Assembly (NCBI GenBank): GCA_016207415.1
Contig: JACQPT010000060.1
Span: 1 to 43,935 of the forward strand
Source: Ignavibacteriales bacterium
Lineage (GTDB): Bacteria; Bacteroidota; Ignavibacteria; UBA10030
Direction: 5' to 3'
Length of the DNA: 43,935 bases
The position numbers and the translations under genes are program-made. Below, piece after piece: positions 33,197 to 42,092 of the stretch (position 1 is the stretch's first letter; each line of letters starts with the position of its first letter). Under the pieces are notes generated by a model that had not been told where the DNA came from, did no database searches, and saw nothing but the letters and a program-made list of their open reading frames with translations.

Positions 33197-34386
33197 AAAA
33201 AAAATATTCGTTGCACTGTAGGGGCGATCCGCCGGATCGCCCTTACAAGCCTTTTATGAAACAACGCCTCATTTTCATCGACCTCCTTCGCGGCTGGGCC
33301 ACCATTGTCATGATCGAAGTCCATGTTTTCAACGCGTTCATCATACCTGCGTACAAAGAGGCATCGTGGTTCGGAGTTTTAAACTACATTAACGGCCTGG
33401 TAGCCCCCAGTTTTATCTTTATTGCTGGCTTTATTTTCGTCATAATTAGTCAGCGAAAACTTGAAGAATTTCGGCTCTATGGAGCTGCTTTTTGGAAACA
33501 ACTGCGCCGGATAGGCCTTATCTGGAGCATCGGGTACCTCCTGCACCTTCCTTATTTTTCATTTCGTCGTACGCTCAATGAATCCACTCAAGTTGAGTGG
33601 CTGAAATTCTACCAATCGGATGTGCTCCATTGCATCGCACTGGGTCTGCTTATACTTTTTGTTGCCCGCCTGATCATTTTATCTGACAAAACGTATCGCA
33701 GTTTTTTGATGGGCTTTGGACTTTTCATCATCTGTTTTGCGCCGTTTGTTTGGGACATTGATGTTTACGGCTTTATACCTGCGCCCTTGGCCGCATACAT
33801 CAGCGGCGAGCATTATTCACAATTCCCGATTTTTCCGTGGCTCGGCTTTATGATGTTTGGCGGTTACTGTGCGCAGAAATTCCTTGAGGCCAAACAATCC
33901 GGCCGGGAACAAAGGTTCATAAAAAAATTCGCCGTCATTGGTGTTCTCTGTACGATCGGCGGCGCTGCGGTTATGGAAATTCCTGTTCATGTCCCGCTCG
34001 CATCATTGGATGTGAGACCGAATACGTTGTTTTTTATCGAGCGCTTTGGAATTGTGATGGTATTGCTTTCGCTTTGCTGGTGGTATGAGGACAGGCGAAA
34101 GACTGAGAAATCATTTGTCCTAGACGTAAGCCGCGAATCCCTTTTCGTCTATGCAGGTCACCTCCTCGTTATTTACGGAATGTTTTTCAGGGACAGGAGT
34201 TTGTCGTTCATGTTTGGAGGCACGCTCGGAGTCGTCGAATGTGTGCTTGCGACACTCGCGCTCATCGTTACCATGATTGTTTCGGCGAAACTCTGGGGCT
34301 GGCTCAAACGCCGGCACGTCCCCCTTGCACGCGGAATTTCATTCGCTACTGTTTTTCTGTTTTCGTATCTTTACTTCACCCGCTGA
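33193..34386 (+). CDS. Membrane acyltransferase (HGSNAT/DUF1624-like)
   Basis: Multi-pass protein of the heparan-alpha-glucosaminide N-acetyltransferase-like group; it carries acyl groups onto an extracytoplasmic sugar or polymer. The core begins RLIFIDLLRGWATIVMIEVH, with the family's Asp, Arg and His, and continues with about ten hydrophobic helices to residue 397. The frame can start at 33193, 4 bases inside kbl with an AAGG site, or at ATG 33256 directly before the core. If the former, about 10 residues are encoded by a palindromic repeat (33217-33247) and the first 21 residues match nothing. The stop overlaps rmuC by one base. Confidence 0.85.
   Translation: MKKKYSLHCRGDPPDRPYKPFMKQRLIFIDLLRGWATIVMIEVHVFNAFIIPAYKEASWFGVLNYINGLVAPSFIFIAGFIFVIISQRKLEEFRLYGAAFWKQLRRIGLIWSIGYLLHLPYFSFRRTLNESTQVEWLKFYQSDVLHCIALGLLILFVARLIILSDKTYRSFLMGFGLFIICFAPFVWDIDVYGFIPAPLAAYISGEHYSQFPIFPWLGFMMFGGYCAQKFLEAKQSGREQRFIKKFAVIGVLCTIGGAAVMEIPVHVPLASLDVRPNTLFFIERFGIVMVLLSLCWWYEDRRKTEKSFVLDVSRESLFVYAGHLLVIYGMFFRDRSLSFMFGGTLGVVECVLATLALIVTMIVSAKLWGWLKRRHVPLARGISFATVFLFSYLYFTR
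33217..33247. repeat. Palindromic repeat at the 5' end of the acyltransferase gene
   Basis: Two 14-base arms with one mismatch enclose the 3-base loop GCC (core GGGCGATCC-GCC-GGATCGCCC). This is a typical short interspersed palindrome. It lies either in the leader or inside the N-terminal codons, depending on the start used, and could form a hairpin that limits translation. Confidence 0.75.
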
Positions 34387-35450
34387 TGGAAACAGTGACT
34401 GTCATACTTCTTGTCGTTGTGGCTGCATTGCTGGCTGTTTTTCTGATCAGGCAGAGGGGAATGAAAAGCTCCGACCCTTTTCAGTCTCATATTCTGTTTC
34501 AGCAGCAAATGGAAGCACTTCGGGCTGAATTAACGCAGGGACTCAGGAATCAGGAAGAGAGGATATCGCAAAGTCTCAATCTGGTCACGAACCAGACAGG
34601 CCAAGTTGGCACGAGGTTGGATACAGCTGCACGGGTTATTCAGGATGTCCAAAACAAGCTTGGAGAACTGGGCAAAGCGACGCAGGAAATCAAAGAGCTC
34701 GGTCAAAGTGTTTCAACTTTGGAAGAAATGCTCAAGGCGCCGAAGTTTCGGGGTGGCTTGGGGGAATTGTTGCTTGAGGATCTACTGAAACAAGTCCTCC
34801 CTGCCGGCTCGTATGAAACGCAATACCGTTTCAAGAAAGGTCAGACCGTGGATGCCGTCATCCACACGACGGGCGGCCACATCGTATCAATCGATTCGAA
34901 ATTTCCGCTCGAAAACTTTGAAAAGATGGTCAAATCGACATCGGACCAGGAGCGGAAAACTGCTACGCTGACTTTCAGGAAAGACGTTAAGAAACACATC
35001 GACTCCATAGCAGAAAAGTACATCGTTCCCGACGAAGGCACATTCGATTTCTCGCTCATGTATATCCCGGCTGAGAATATCTATTACGAGACGATCATAA
35101 AAGACGAGAAGCTTATCGAAGAAGACAGCCTGTACTCTTATGCCGTCCAAAAGCACGTCGTGCCCGTGTCTCCAAACAGTTTCTATGCTTATTTGCGGGT
35201 GATTGCGTTGGGATTTAAGGGTCTGCAAATTGAACAACGTGCGAAAGAAATTTCGCAGGACCTTGACCGGTTGAACGGCGAGCTGAAGAAGTTCACCGAG
35301 GTCTTTGAAACGCTCGGAAATCACATCAAGAATACCTCCAACAAGTACGACGAAGCCGACAAAAAACTCGTTGCTTTTACGGAGAAGCTCAAAGGCATTC
35401 AAGCGCCTGCACCGCCCGAACCGAAACAGCTGGATGCGTTCGGCGGTTGA
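34386..35450 (+). CDS. rmuC: DNA recombination protein RmuC
   Basis: RmuC limits rearrangements at inverted repeats; its fold resembles restriction-type nucleases. The 354-aa protein has one N-terminal membrane helix (about residues 4-20), a coiled-coil stretch (about 38-120) and the conserved RmuC domain (about 130-320). Landmarks are FRGGLGELLLEDLLKQVLP, VDAVIHTTGGHIVSIDSKFPLENF and YAVQKHVVPVSPNSFYAYLR. Length is a little shorter than E. coli RmuC. The start at ATG 34386 overlaps the previous TGA by one base; a longer frame from 34239 lies within the acyltransferase gene. Confidence 0.93.
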   Translation: METVTVILLVVVAALLAVFLIRQRGMKSSDPFQSHILFQQQMEALRAELTQGLRNQEERISQSLNLVTNQTGQVGTRLDTAARVIQDVQNKLGELGKATQEIKELGQSVSTLEEMLKAPKFRGGLGELLLEDLLKQVLPAGSYETQYRFKKGQTVDAVIHTTGGHIVSIDSKFPLENFEKMVKSTSDQERKTATLTFRKDVKKHIDSIAEKYIVPDEGTFDFSLMYIPAENIYYETIIKDEKLIEEDSLYSYAVQKHVVPVSPNSFYAYLRVIALGFKGLQIEQRAKEISQDLDRLNGELKKFTEVFETLGNHIKNTSNKYDEADKKLVAFTEKLKGIQAPAPPEPKQLDAFGG

Positions 35451-35562
35451 CTGGCCTGATGCTCGTTTTCTGATTCTGCTCTTGCTTTTCCTGCCGCTTT
35501 TTCCAATATTTGCTCTCGATTTTTTCTCATTTCTTTCAACCCATCCTCGAAGGAGATTTTCT

Positions 35563-36327
35563 ATGTCCCATGATGCTTCAACGCAGCCCACAGGCATGCA
35601 GTGGAAGTGGGTGATTCTGGGAGTCATTGCAGGGCTGGCAATTGTCGGCGCATCATACTTTATTGTCGCCCCGACATTTCACAGTGATGAGATTCAGGCG
35701 CTCGTGATGTTGGTCGGTTATGCGGTGACAGGAGTCATCGTTGGTTACTTTTCCCCGGGGGTCACCATCAAAGAAGCAACTATAGCCGGATTCCTCGTTT
35801 TCATCATCATGCTGGGCCTTCTTTATGCTACCGGGGCAGAATTCGTCCAGAACCAAACAATCAACCTGCTTTTGCTCGCCCTCGGCGTTTCCATTTCCTG
35901 GGTTGGCGGTTGGGTTGGCGAGAAGCTCCAGGGCTCACACGGGGAAATGCATCATGAAGGTTTTCAATGGAAATGGGTACTCACCGGTGTGGTTCTCGGG
36001 TTCGCCCTTAATATTCTCTTTGTCTTTTTGGTTGCTCCTGCTTTCAGAATCGACTTGAACGTTGTCCTTGCAGCGTTTATCGTGAGTTTTGTCGCCACGG
36101 GTTTCATCGTGGGATATAAGTCGCCCGGAGTCACACTCAAAGAGCCTGCAGTGGCGGGTTTGTTTGCTGTAGGGGTTGATTGGGTATTCCTTGAATTCGT
36201 CATTACGCTTGCTGTACCAAGCAAATATCTGGTTGCAGGACTGGCAATCGGGTTCTTGTTTTCCCTTTTCGGCGCATGGCTCGGCGAAAAATATCAGGAA
36301 GCGGTTCAGGCAAAAGCGGCCATGTAG
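35563..36327 (+). CDS. Unrecognised membrane protein with internal duplication
   Basis: I do not recognise a named family. The 254-aa product has about eight hydrophobic helices arranged as two copies of one unit, residues about 11-123 and 133-245. Both begin Gly-x-Gln-Trp-Lys-Trp-Val (GMQWKWV, GFQWKWV), carry a SPGVTxKE motif (YFSPGVTIKE, YKSPGVTLKE) in the middle and end with GEK-x-Q. The gene has a strong AAGGAGA site before ATG 35563. A frame extends upstream without a start codon. A terminator follows. A small transporter or a stress-related membrane protein is possible. Confidence 0.8.
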   Translation: MSHDASTQPTGMQWKWVILGVIAGLAIVGASYFIVAPTFHSDEIQALVMLVGYAVTGVIVGYFSPGVTIKEATIAGFLVFIIMLGLLYATGAEFVQNQTINLLLLALGVSISWVGGWVGEKLQGSHGEMHHEGFQWKWVLTGVVLGFALNILFVFLVAPAFRIDLNVVLAAFIVSFVATGFIVGYKSPGVTLKEPAVAGLFAVGVDWVFLEFVITLAVPSKYLVAGLAIGFLFSLFGAWLGEKYQEAVQAKAAM

Positions 36328-36348
36328 ACTTTGTTTCCCTGTTTGTTC

Positions 36349-36384
36349 AAGCCTCTTCCGAAATTCAGAAGAGGCTTTTTTTTT
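36349..36384 (+). terminator. Rho-independent terminator after the duplicated membrane protein
   Basis: Perfect 10-base arms AAGCCTCTTC and GAAGAGGCTT with a 9-base loop precede a T-run of at least eight. It separates this unit from the pfkA operon. Confidence 0.92.
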
Positions 36385-36405
36385 GATTTGATCCCAGTAC
36401 TGTCA

Positions 36406-36435
36406 TTGGAATACAGCACCTAAATTACGTATCTT
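36406..36435 (+). promoter_or_regulatory. Predicted housekeeping promoter of the pfkA operon
   Basis: TTGGAA and TATCTT are 18 bases apart, 44 bases before the pfkA start. The -10 box is identical to that before rpmE. Confidence 0.45.
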
Positions 36436-36479
36436 CATCCTTGCAAGTCGATTTTGAATTTAGACTGGGAGGCTCGACA

Positions 36480-37562
36480 ATGAAAAGAATCGGAATTCTC
36501 ACCGGAGGTGGCGATTGCCCCGGGCTTAATGCTGTCATTCGGAGCGTTGCCAAACCCGCTCTCACCTATTTTGGCTCCACGGTCGTCGGCATTGAGGACG
36601 GGTTTGAAGGACTCGTGGAGGGAAAGATGCATGAGCTGACACCAAGAGATGTCGGGGGAATTCTCAACCTTGGCGGCACGATTCTCGGAACATCGAACAA
36701 GGGCAATCCCTTCAAGTACCCCATCGAAACGCCGAACGGCGTCGATGTCGTTGATTACTCCGAAAACGCCATTCGAAACTATCGGGATTGGAAACTCGAC
36801 GTAATTGTTGCAATAGGCGGCGACGGGACAATGCATATTGTCGATAAGTTCACCGAGCTGGGTCTGAATTTTGTCGGCGTGCCAAAAACTATCGACAACG
36901 ACCTTTCATCAACCGACATGACGTTCGGTTATGATTCCGCAGTAAGTGTGGCGTCGGAAGCTATTGACAGGCTCCACACAACAGCATCCGCGCATCATCG
37001 AGTCATGATTGTCGAAGTTATGGGCCGTTATGCGGGATGGATAGCGCTGGGCGCGGGTCTCGCCGGTGGAGCCGATGCAATTCTCATCCCCGAAATTCCG
37101 TTTCAGTGGAAAAAGATCAGCGAACATGTCCTGCGCAGGAGTAAGCAGGGTTCGCGGTTCAGCATTGTCTGCGTCGCCGAGGGCGCAAAACCGGCCGAGG
37201 GTGGGCTGGTTGTAAAAGAAGAAGACAAAAAGCGCACGGACCCGATTCGTTTGGGAGGCATAGGGGAACTTGTCGGGAAAAACATTACGGAATCAACGGG
37301 TCTCGAAACACGGGTTGTTGTCCTCGGGCATGTTCAACGCGGCGGAAGCCCGACCCCATTCGACCGCATCCTTGCGACGAAATACGGTTCTATGGCACTT
37401 CAATTGGCGTCGGAAAAGAAATTCGGTCATATGGTCAGCTTGCGTGGCAACGATGTTATGGCCGTTCCCGTCAAGGAAGCGATCCTTAAACTTCGCACTG
37501 TCCCGCTCGATTCTCAGCTGATTCTGGCTGCCCGCGCTGTTGGAACGTCGTTTGGTGATTGA
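36480..37562 (+). CDS. pfkA: 6-phosphofructokinase, mixed donor signature
   Basis: Phosphorylates fructose-6-phosphate in glycolysis. The 360-aa enzyme shows GILTGGGDCPGLNAVIR, the donor loop GGDGT (113-117), the catalytic PKTIDND (135-141, base Asp139), EVMGRYAGWIALG and VVVLGHVQRGGSPTPFDR. In E. coli numbering it keeps Gly104 (typical of ATP enzymes) but has Lys at position 124 (typical of PPi enzymes; here Lys136), the combination of the mixed group of PFKs. So ATP or pyrophosphate as donor cannot be decided by sequence. The start at 36480 follows GGGAGG. The next gene starts 3 bases after the stop. Confidence 0.95.
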   Translation: MKRIGILTGGGDCPGLNAVIRSVAKPALTYFGSTVVGIEDGFEGLVEGKMHELTPRDVGGILNLGGTILGTSNKGNPFKYPIETPNGVDVVDYSENAIRNYRDWKLDVIVAIGGDGTMHIVDKFTELGLNFVGVPKTIDNDLSSTDMTFGYDSAVSVASEAIDRLHTTASAHHRVMIVEVMGRYAGWIALGAGLAGGADAILIPEIPFQWKKISEHVLRRSKQGSRFSIVCVAEGAKPAEGGLVVKEEDKKRTDPIRLGGIGELVGKNITESTGLETRVVVLGHVQRGGSPTPFDRILATKYGSMALQLASEKKFGHMVSLRGNDVMAVPVKEAILKLRTVPLDSQLILAARAVGTSFGD

Positions 37563-37565
37563 GAA

Positions 37566-38585
37566 GTGAAAGCGGCGTTCGTAACGAGGTTTGGCCCTCC
37601 CGAGACGCTGCAGCTGAGGGATGTAGCGAAGCCGTCTCCCGCTGAAGGACAGATCCTCATCGCGGTGAAGGCAATCGGTTTGAATTTCGCCGATGTGATG
37701 TCGAGACTTGGCGTTTATCCGGGCGTCCCAAAACCGCCTTTTATCGCGGGGTTGGAGTTCTCGGGCGTGGTTGAGCACGTTGGCAAGAATGTAACATCAT
37801 TCAAGCGCGGGGATCGGGTTCTTGCGTTCACCCGTCAGGGCGCGTACGCAGAGTACGTCTGCGTCGATGCAAACCACGCTCAACCCGTGCCGAAAAAAAT
37901 GAGTTTTGAAGTTGCCGCTGCCTTGGGAGTGACGTACTTGACTGCCTACCATGGTCTGATCACCCTGGCAAAGATACAAAAAGGGGAACGTCTTCTCCTT
38001 CACGCTGCGGCAGGTGGCGTGGGGACCGCTGCAATTCAGATCGCCCGGCATCTCGGCGTTGAAATATTCGGAACCGCAAGCTCCGCGCAAAAACTGGACG
38101 TTGCGCATCAACAGGGAATGCACCACGGCTTCAATTATCAGACTGAAGATTTCGAGCGCGGCATACGACAAAGAACACAGGGCAAAGGGATAGATGTCGT
38201 TATGGATTCGGTCGGAGGAATGGTGTTTCGCAAAAGTTGGAGACTTCTTGCGCCGATGGGAAGGTACGTCCTGTACGGGTTTGCGGCTGTAACGGGTAGA
38301 AGGGGAATCAACAGGCTGAGAGCAATAAAAGAAATCGTTTCGACCCCGCTGATTTATCCTCCGAATATCGTTTCGAAGAACCTTGGCCTCTTCGGGTTTA
38401 ATCTCTATTTCCTCTTCGATGAGGTGGAGTATTTCAGGAAGGCATCCCGGCAGCTCATGAAGTGGTATGACCAGGCAATCATCAAACCGGTCGTTGGAGC
38501 GCGGTATACGTTTGACCGGATCGCGGAAGCACAGGAATTGCTCCAGAGCAGAAAAAGTTACGGCAAAATCGTTGTTAACGTATAG
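37566..38585 (+). CDS. Medium-chain oxidoreductase, quinone-oxidoreductase type
   Basis: The 339-aa protein belongs to the zinc-free MDR group (quinone oxidoreductase/VAT1-like). It starts MKAAFVTRFGPPETLQLRDV, carries GLNFADVMSRLGVYP, the NAD(P)H loop AAAGGVGTAAIQIAR (about residues 145-159) and a final SYGKIVVNV. The Cys and His ligands of zinc dehydrogenases are missing, consistent with reduction of quinones or enones. The real substrate is unknown. The start is GTG 37566, 3 bases after pfkA, so it is in the pfkA operon. The aat gene follows after 8 bases. Confidence 0.9.
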   Translation: MKAAFVTRFGPPETLQLRDVAKPSPAEGQILIAVKAIGLNFADVMSRLGVYPGVPKPPFIAGLEFSGVVEHVGKNVTSFKRGDRVLAFTRQGAYAEYVCVDANHAQPVPKKMSFEVAAALGVTYLTAYHGLITLAKIQKGERLLLHAAAGGVGTAAIQIARHLGVEIFGTASSAQKLDVAHQQGMHHGFNYQTEDFERGIRQRTQGKGIDVVMDSVGGMVFRKSWRLLAPMGRYVLYGFAAVTGRRGINRLRAIKEIVSTPLIYPPNIVSKNLGLFGFNLYFLFDEVEYFRKASRQLMKWYDQAIIKPVVGARYTFDRIAEAQELLQSRKSYGKIVVNV

Positions 38586-38593
38586 GAGCGGAA

Positions 38594-39193
38594 ATGTCGT
38601 CTCGTTCGCCGCAGTCGCGGATTCTCGATACACAGTTTCTGCTGATGGCGTACACCCACGGCTATTTTCCGATGGCGGATTCAGCGACGGGCGAAATAGC
38701 CTGGTTCTCTCCCGACCCGCGCGGAATCTTTGACCTCGAAAATTTCAAAGTCCCCCGGAGCCTGCGTCAGGTGATCCGGAAAAACATCTTTGAAATCCGA
38801 ATTAATCAGCGATTTGAAGACGTGATCCGAAGCTGCGGCTCCCGGAAAGAAACATGGATTTCAGAGGACATCATCCGGACGTATCTCAAGCTGCATGAAC
38901 AAGGATTCGCCCATAGCGTCGAAGCCTGGAACAACGGCGTTCTGGCGGGCGGGCTGTATGGCGTGGCTGTGGGAGGTGCTTTTTTTGGCGAATCCATGTT
39001 CAGCCGCGAGCGCAATGCCTCGAAGGTTGCTCTGGTTTCTCTCGTTGAACGATTGCGGCAACGAGAGTTCGAACTGCTCGATACGCAGTGGGTGACGAGC
39101 CACCTGGCGATGTTCGGAGCGAAGGAAATTCCGAGGAAAGAATATCTGAAGCTGTTGAAGCGCGCAACTGAAAAACAATGCACTTTCGTCTGA
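38594..39193 (+). CDS. aat: Leucyl/phenylalanyl-tRNA--protein transferase
   Basis: Transfers Leu or Phe from tRNA to the N-terminus of proteins starting with Arg or Lys, marking them for ClpAP degradation. The 199-aa protein shows the family signatures: [25 protein letters not shown], then [31 protein letters not shown] and [21 protein letters not shown], each in its normal place. A clear AGGAG site precedes the ATG. In the pfkA operon. The acceptor protein-degradation partners (ClpS, ClpA) are not in this window. Confidence 0.95.
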   Translation: MSSRSPQSRILDTQFLLMAYTHGYFPMADSATGEIAWFSPDPRGIFDLENFKVPRSLRQVIRKNIFEIRINQRFEDVIRSCGSRKETWISEDIIRTYLKLHEQGFAHSVEAWNNGVLAGGLYGVAVGGAFFGESMFSRERNASKVALVSLVERLRQREFELLDTQWVTSHLAMFGAKEIPRKEYLKLLKRATEKQCTFV

Positions 39194-39218
39194 CCACGAA
39201 CCATTTTTCAGAGAATCG

Positions 39219-40130
39219 ATGGCATCCATTACGGAAATCCCGATCATCACGCAAACCAATTTTCCCGGGCTGAAGCTCCGCAACCGCGGAAAAGTCAGGG
39301 ACATTTATGCGTTTGAGGATTCGCTCCTCATCGTCGCCACGGATAGGATTTCCGCGTTCGACGTCATCATGTCGCAGGGCATACCGTTCAAAGGAAAAGT
39401 GCTGACGAAAATCTCCGAGTATTGGTTTGAAAAAACACAGGACATCATCTCCAACCATATTCTCTCAACCGTCATCTACGATTACCCCGCATCCTGTAAA
39501 CCTTACTGGGGAAGCCTTGAGGACAGGTCCATGCACGTGAAGAAAACAAAGCCTTTACCAGCCGAGTGTGTTGTTCGGGGCTATTTGTCCGGCTCCGGGT
39601 GGAACGATTATAAACAAACAGGGAGTGTCTGCGGAATCAAACTCCCCAAAGGGCTTGTTGAATCGTCGAAGCTGCCGGAGCCGATTTTTACGCCCGCCAC
39701 CAAGGAAGAAGTCGGCAAGCACGACGAGAATATTTCGTTTGAGAGAATGGCCGACATGATTGGCAAGGATTTGGCTGAGAGAGTTCGATCAATATCCTTG
39801 CAAGTCTATCAACGCGGGTGCGAAATTGCCGAAGCAAAAGGCATCATTATTGCCGACACGAAGATGGAGTTCGGCCAGGATGAAAACGGGGACCTGATCC
39901 TGATTGACGAGTTGCTCACGCCGGATTCCTCGAGGTTCTGGCCTAGGGACAAGTATCAGGCCGGCAAGGGCCAGGAGAGCTTCGACAAGCAGTTTGTGCG
40001 GGATTACCTGCTTTCGATCAATTTTAACAAGAAACCGCCGCCGCCAAACCTGCCCGAAGACGTTATCCTCAAAACGTCGGCCCTCTATTTGGAGGCGTTG
40101 AAAAAACTGAGCGGCAAAAGTCTCATGTAG
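39219..40130 (+). CDS. purC: SAICAR synthase
   Basis: Joins aspartate to carboxyaminoimidazole ribotide in purine synthesis, using ATP. The 303-aa enzyme is the longer form, near yeast size rather than the 237-aa E. coli form. Landmarks are [57 protein letters not shown] and [13 protein letters not shown]. Only purC is present; other purine genes are not nearby, so it is part of a mixed operon. The ribosome site is weak. Confidence 0.96.
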   Translation: MASITEIPIITQTNFPGLKLRNRGKVRDIYAFEDSLLIVATDRISAFDVIMSQGIPFKGKVLTKISEYWFEKTQDIISNHILSTVIYDYPASCKPYWGSLEDRSMHVKKTKPLPAECVVRGYLSGSGWNDYKQTGSVCGIKLPKGLVESSKLPEPIFTPATKEEVGKHDENISFERMADMIGKDLAERVRSISLQVYQRGCEIAEAKGIIIADTKMEFGQDENGDLILIDELLTPDSSRFWPRDKYQAGKGQESFDKQFVRDYLLSINFNKKPPPPNLPEDVILKTSALYLEALKKLSGKSLM

Positions 40131-40153
40131 GTTCCGCATTGTGTGCGAGGGAG

Positions 40154-40570
40154 ATGGACGAGCGTTTTCGCATATTGGAACATCCGGCCGACGTTGGCAT
40201 CGAGGCGTACGGCGAAACGCTGCAGGAACTGTTTGAGAACTCCGCTGTCGGGCTCATCTCAATAATTGCCGGTTCTTCAAAGATTGAATCCGGCCATCGT
40301 CTGCATGTTTCGATCGAGTCCACGGACATCGAAAACCTGCTCGTTCGATGGTTGAGCGAAATCCTGTACCTATCCGATGCTGAACAGTTCATATTCGCAA
40401 GGGCTGATTTTGAGAAGATCTCTCAAACTTTACTCAAGGGCTTTGTTTTTGGCGAACGCTACGACCCGGCCAAACATCAATTACAGATGAGTGTAAAAGC
40501 GGTGACGTACCATCAGCTGAAAGTTCGGCGGCAAGGGACCTGGTCGGCGACAGTGTTTCTGGATGTCTAA
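40154..40570 (+). CDS. Archease, RtcB activator
   Basis: Small metal-binding chaperone that speeds RtcB guanylylation. The 138-aa protein has the family layout: RILEHPADVGIEAYGETLQELFENSA at the start (conserved Asp), VRWLSEILYLSDAEQ in the middle, and an end VRRQGTWSATVFLDV with the C-terminal Asp that binds metal. I chose ATG 40154; an upstream TTG at 40139 would add five residues. Its position directly before rtcB, separated by 6 bases, is the usual context and supports both calls. Confidence 0.93.
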   Translation: MDERFRILEHPADVGIEAYGETLQELFENSAVGLISIIAGSSKIESGHRLHVSIESTDIENLLVRWLSEILYLSDAEQFIFARADFEKISQTLLKGFVFGERYDPAKHQLQMSVKAVTYHQLKVRRQGTWSATVFLDV

Positions 40571-40576
40571 TCCCGT

Positions 40577-42007
40577 ATGTCTGTCCTGCAAAAACTCAAC
40601 GATTATCGGTACGTGGTCCCAAAATCATTTCGTCCAGGAATGAAAATCGAAGGGCTCATTTACGCGGATGAGGAACTCATCAAACAAATCGAAAAAGATC
40701 AGACCCTCGATCAGGTTGCAAATGTTGCAACGTTGCCCGGACTCGTCGGACGATCTCTTGCCATGCCGGATGCGCATCAGGGATACGGCTTCCCTATCGG
40801 CGGCGTCGCTGCGGCCGACATGGAGAAAGGAATTATTTCAGCCGGCGGTGTTGGATTCGATATTAATTGCGGTGTGAGAGTGCTTTCTTCCGATTATCAT
40901 ATCGACCAGGTACAGCCGAACATAGATCAATTGCTCAACCAGATGTTTCGTGATATCCCTTGTGGAACGGGGAAATCCGGGCTCGTTGACTTGTCCTTCG
41001 AACAGCTGGATGAAGTTCTCGAGAACGGCGCACACTGGGCGGTCAAGAACGGTTACGGGAGCTACGAAGATCTTCACCATATCGAGGAAACGGGAAAAAT
41101 CCCCAACGCAGACCCCGGCATGGTGAGCGCGCGGGCAAAAAAACGCGGTCGCAATCAGCTGGGTACGTTGGGTTCAGGAAATCATTTCGCCGAAGTGCAA
41201 TACGTCTCGGAAATCTTTGACGACAATGCTGCAAAAGTGTTTGGGTTGTGGCAGAACCAAATTGTTGTGATGATCCACAGCGGTTCGCGCGGGCTTGGGC
41301 ATCAGGTGTGCACGGATTATCTTGAAATTATGCAAGAAGCCATGCCCCAATACGGTATCAGCATTGTCGACCGTCAACTTGCGTGTGTTCCCATTAAGTC
41401 GCAGGAAGGTCAAAGTTATCTGAAGGCGATGGCGGCGGCCGCGAACTTTGCGTTTGCCAATCGTCAAATGATGAGCCACTGGACGAGGCAGGCGTTTGCA
41501 CGAGTGATAGGGAATGGAAACCTTAAGCTTGTCTACGACGTTTGTCATAATATCGCGAAAGAAGAAGTGCATATTGTCGACGGCTCAAGGAAGAAAGTGC
41601 TCGTCCACAGGAAAGGGGCAACGCGAGCATATCCGAAGCATCGTCCGGAAATCCCGCAGGACTATTTTGAAATTGGCCAGCCCGTGTTGATTCCCGGAAG
41701 CATGGGCACGTGCTCGTATGTCCTCGTAGGAACTGAGAAGGCAATGGAAGAGACATTCGGTTCATCCTGTCACGGCGCCGGACGAGCCATGAGCCGCACC
41801 GCAGCGAAAAAATCTACAACTGCGGAGCAGCTCATACAGCAGTTGAAAGAGAAAGGAATTCACGTACGAGGCGCAAGCAGGAGCGGCTTAACCGAAGAAA
41901 AACCTGACGCCTACAAAGACGTCAGCCTCGTCGTCGAGGTGGTTCATCAGGCAGGCATCGCAAGAAAAGTCGCAAAGATGATTCCCATCGGCGTCATCAA
42001 AGGTTAA
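40577..42007 (+). CDS. rtcB: RNA ligase RtcB
   Basis: GTP- and Mn-dependent ligase that joins RNA 2',3'-cyclic phosphate (or 3'-phosphate) to 5'-OH ends, for RNA repair. The 476-aa protein keeps the full metal and guanylate set: Asp95 and Cys98 in GFDINCGVR, His203 in GNHFAEV, His234 in IHSGSRG, His324 in VCHNIAKEE, and the guanylylated His399 in SSCHGAGRAMSR. The length and spacing match the archaeal, archease-dependent class, in agreement with the archease gene just upstream. No RtcR regulator or RtcA cyclase is present. Confidence 0.97.
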   Translation: MSVLQKLNDYRYVVPKSFRPGMKIEGLIYADEELIKQIEKDQTLDQVANVATLPGLVGRSLAMPDAHQGYGFPIGGVAAADMEKGIISAGGVGFDINCGVRVLSSDYHIDQVQPNIDQLLNQMFRDIPCGTGKSGLVDLSFEQLDEVLENGAHWAVKNGYGSYEDLHHIEETGKIPNADPGMVSARAKKRGRNQLGTLGSGNHFAEVQYVSEIFDDNAAKVFGLWQNQIVVMIHSGSRGLGHQVCTDYLEIMQEAMPQYGISIVDRQLACVPIKSQEGQSYLKAMAAAANFAFANRQMMSHWTRQAFARVIGNGNLKLVYDVCHNIAKEEVHIVDGSRKKVLVHRKGATRAYPKHRPEIPQDYFEIGQPVLIPGSMGTCSYVLVGTEKAMEETFGSSCHGAGRAMSRTAAKKSTTAEQLIQQLKEKGIHVRGASRSGLTEEKPDAYKDVSLVVEVVHQAGIARKVAKMIPIGVIKG

Positions 42008-42038
42008 TTGTGATTGCAGACATTTTTGTCTACATTTG
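42008..42038 (+). promoter_or_regulatory. Predicted promoter of the mrp-nfu unit
   Basis: TTGTGA and TACATTTG are separated by 17 bases, immediately after the rtcB stop. The -10 box fits Bacteroidota TAnnTTTG exactly. The leader to the mrp start is about 95 bases and contains two palindromes. Confidence 0.5.
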
Positions 42039-42049
42039 AATTCATTGTT

Positions 42050-42071
42050 ACGGTGAGCGGAGTCGAACCGT
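42050..42071. repeat. Short palindromic repeat in the mrp leader (first)
   Basis: ACGGT and ACCGT flank a GAGCGGAGTCGA core. GAGCGGAGTCGAA is a familiar core of short repeats between genes in environmental Bacteroidota and Chlorobi-like genomes. Confidence 0.45.
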
Positions 42072-42092
42072 GCAGATGTTACCGCATCCTTA

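Noticed and set aside
35451-35562. Hydrophobic upstream extension of the duplicated membrane protein
   Set aside because: The frame is open and translates to a Leu/Phe-rich stretch, but it has no start codon; it reflects pyrimidine-rich DNA before a clear AAGGAGA site and ATG.
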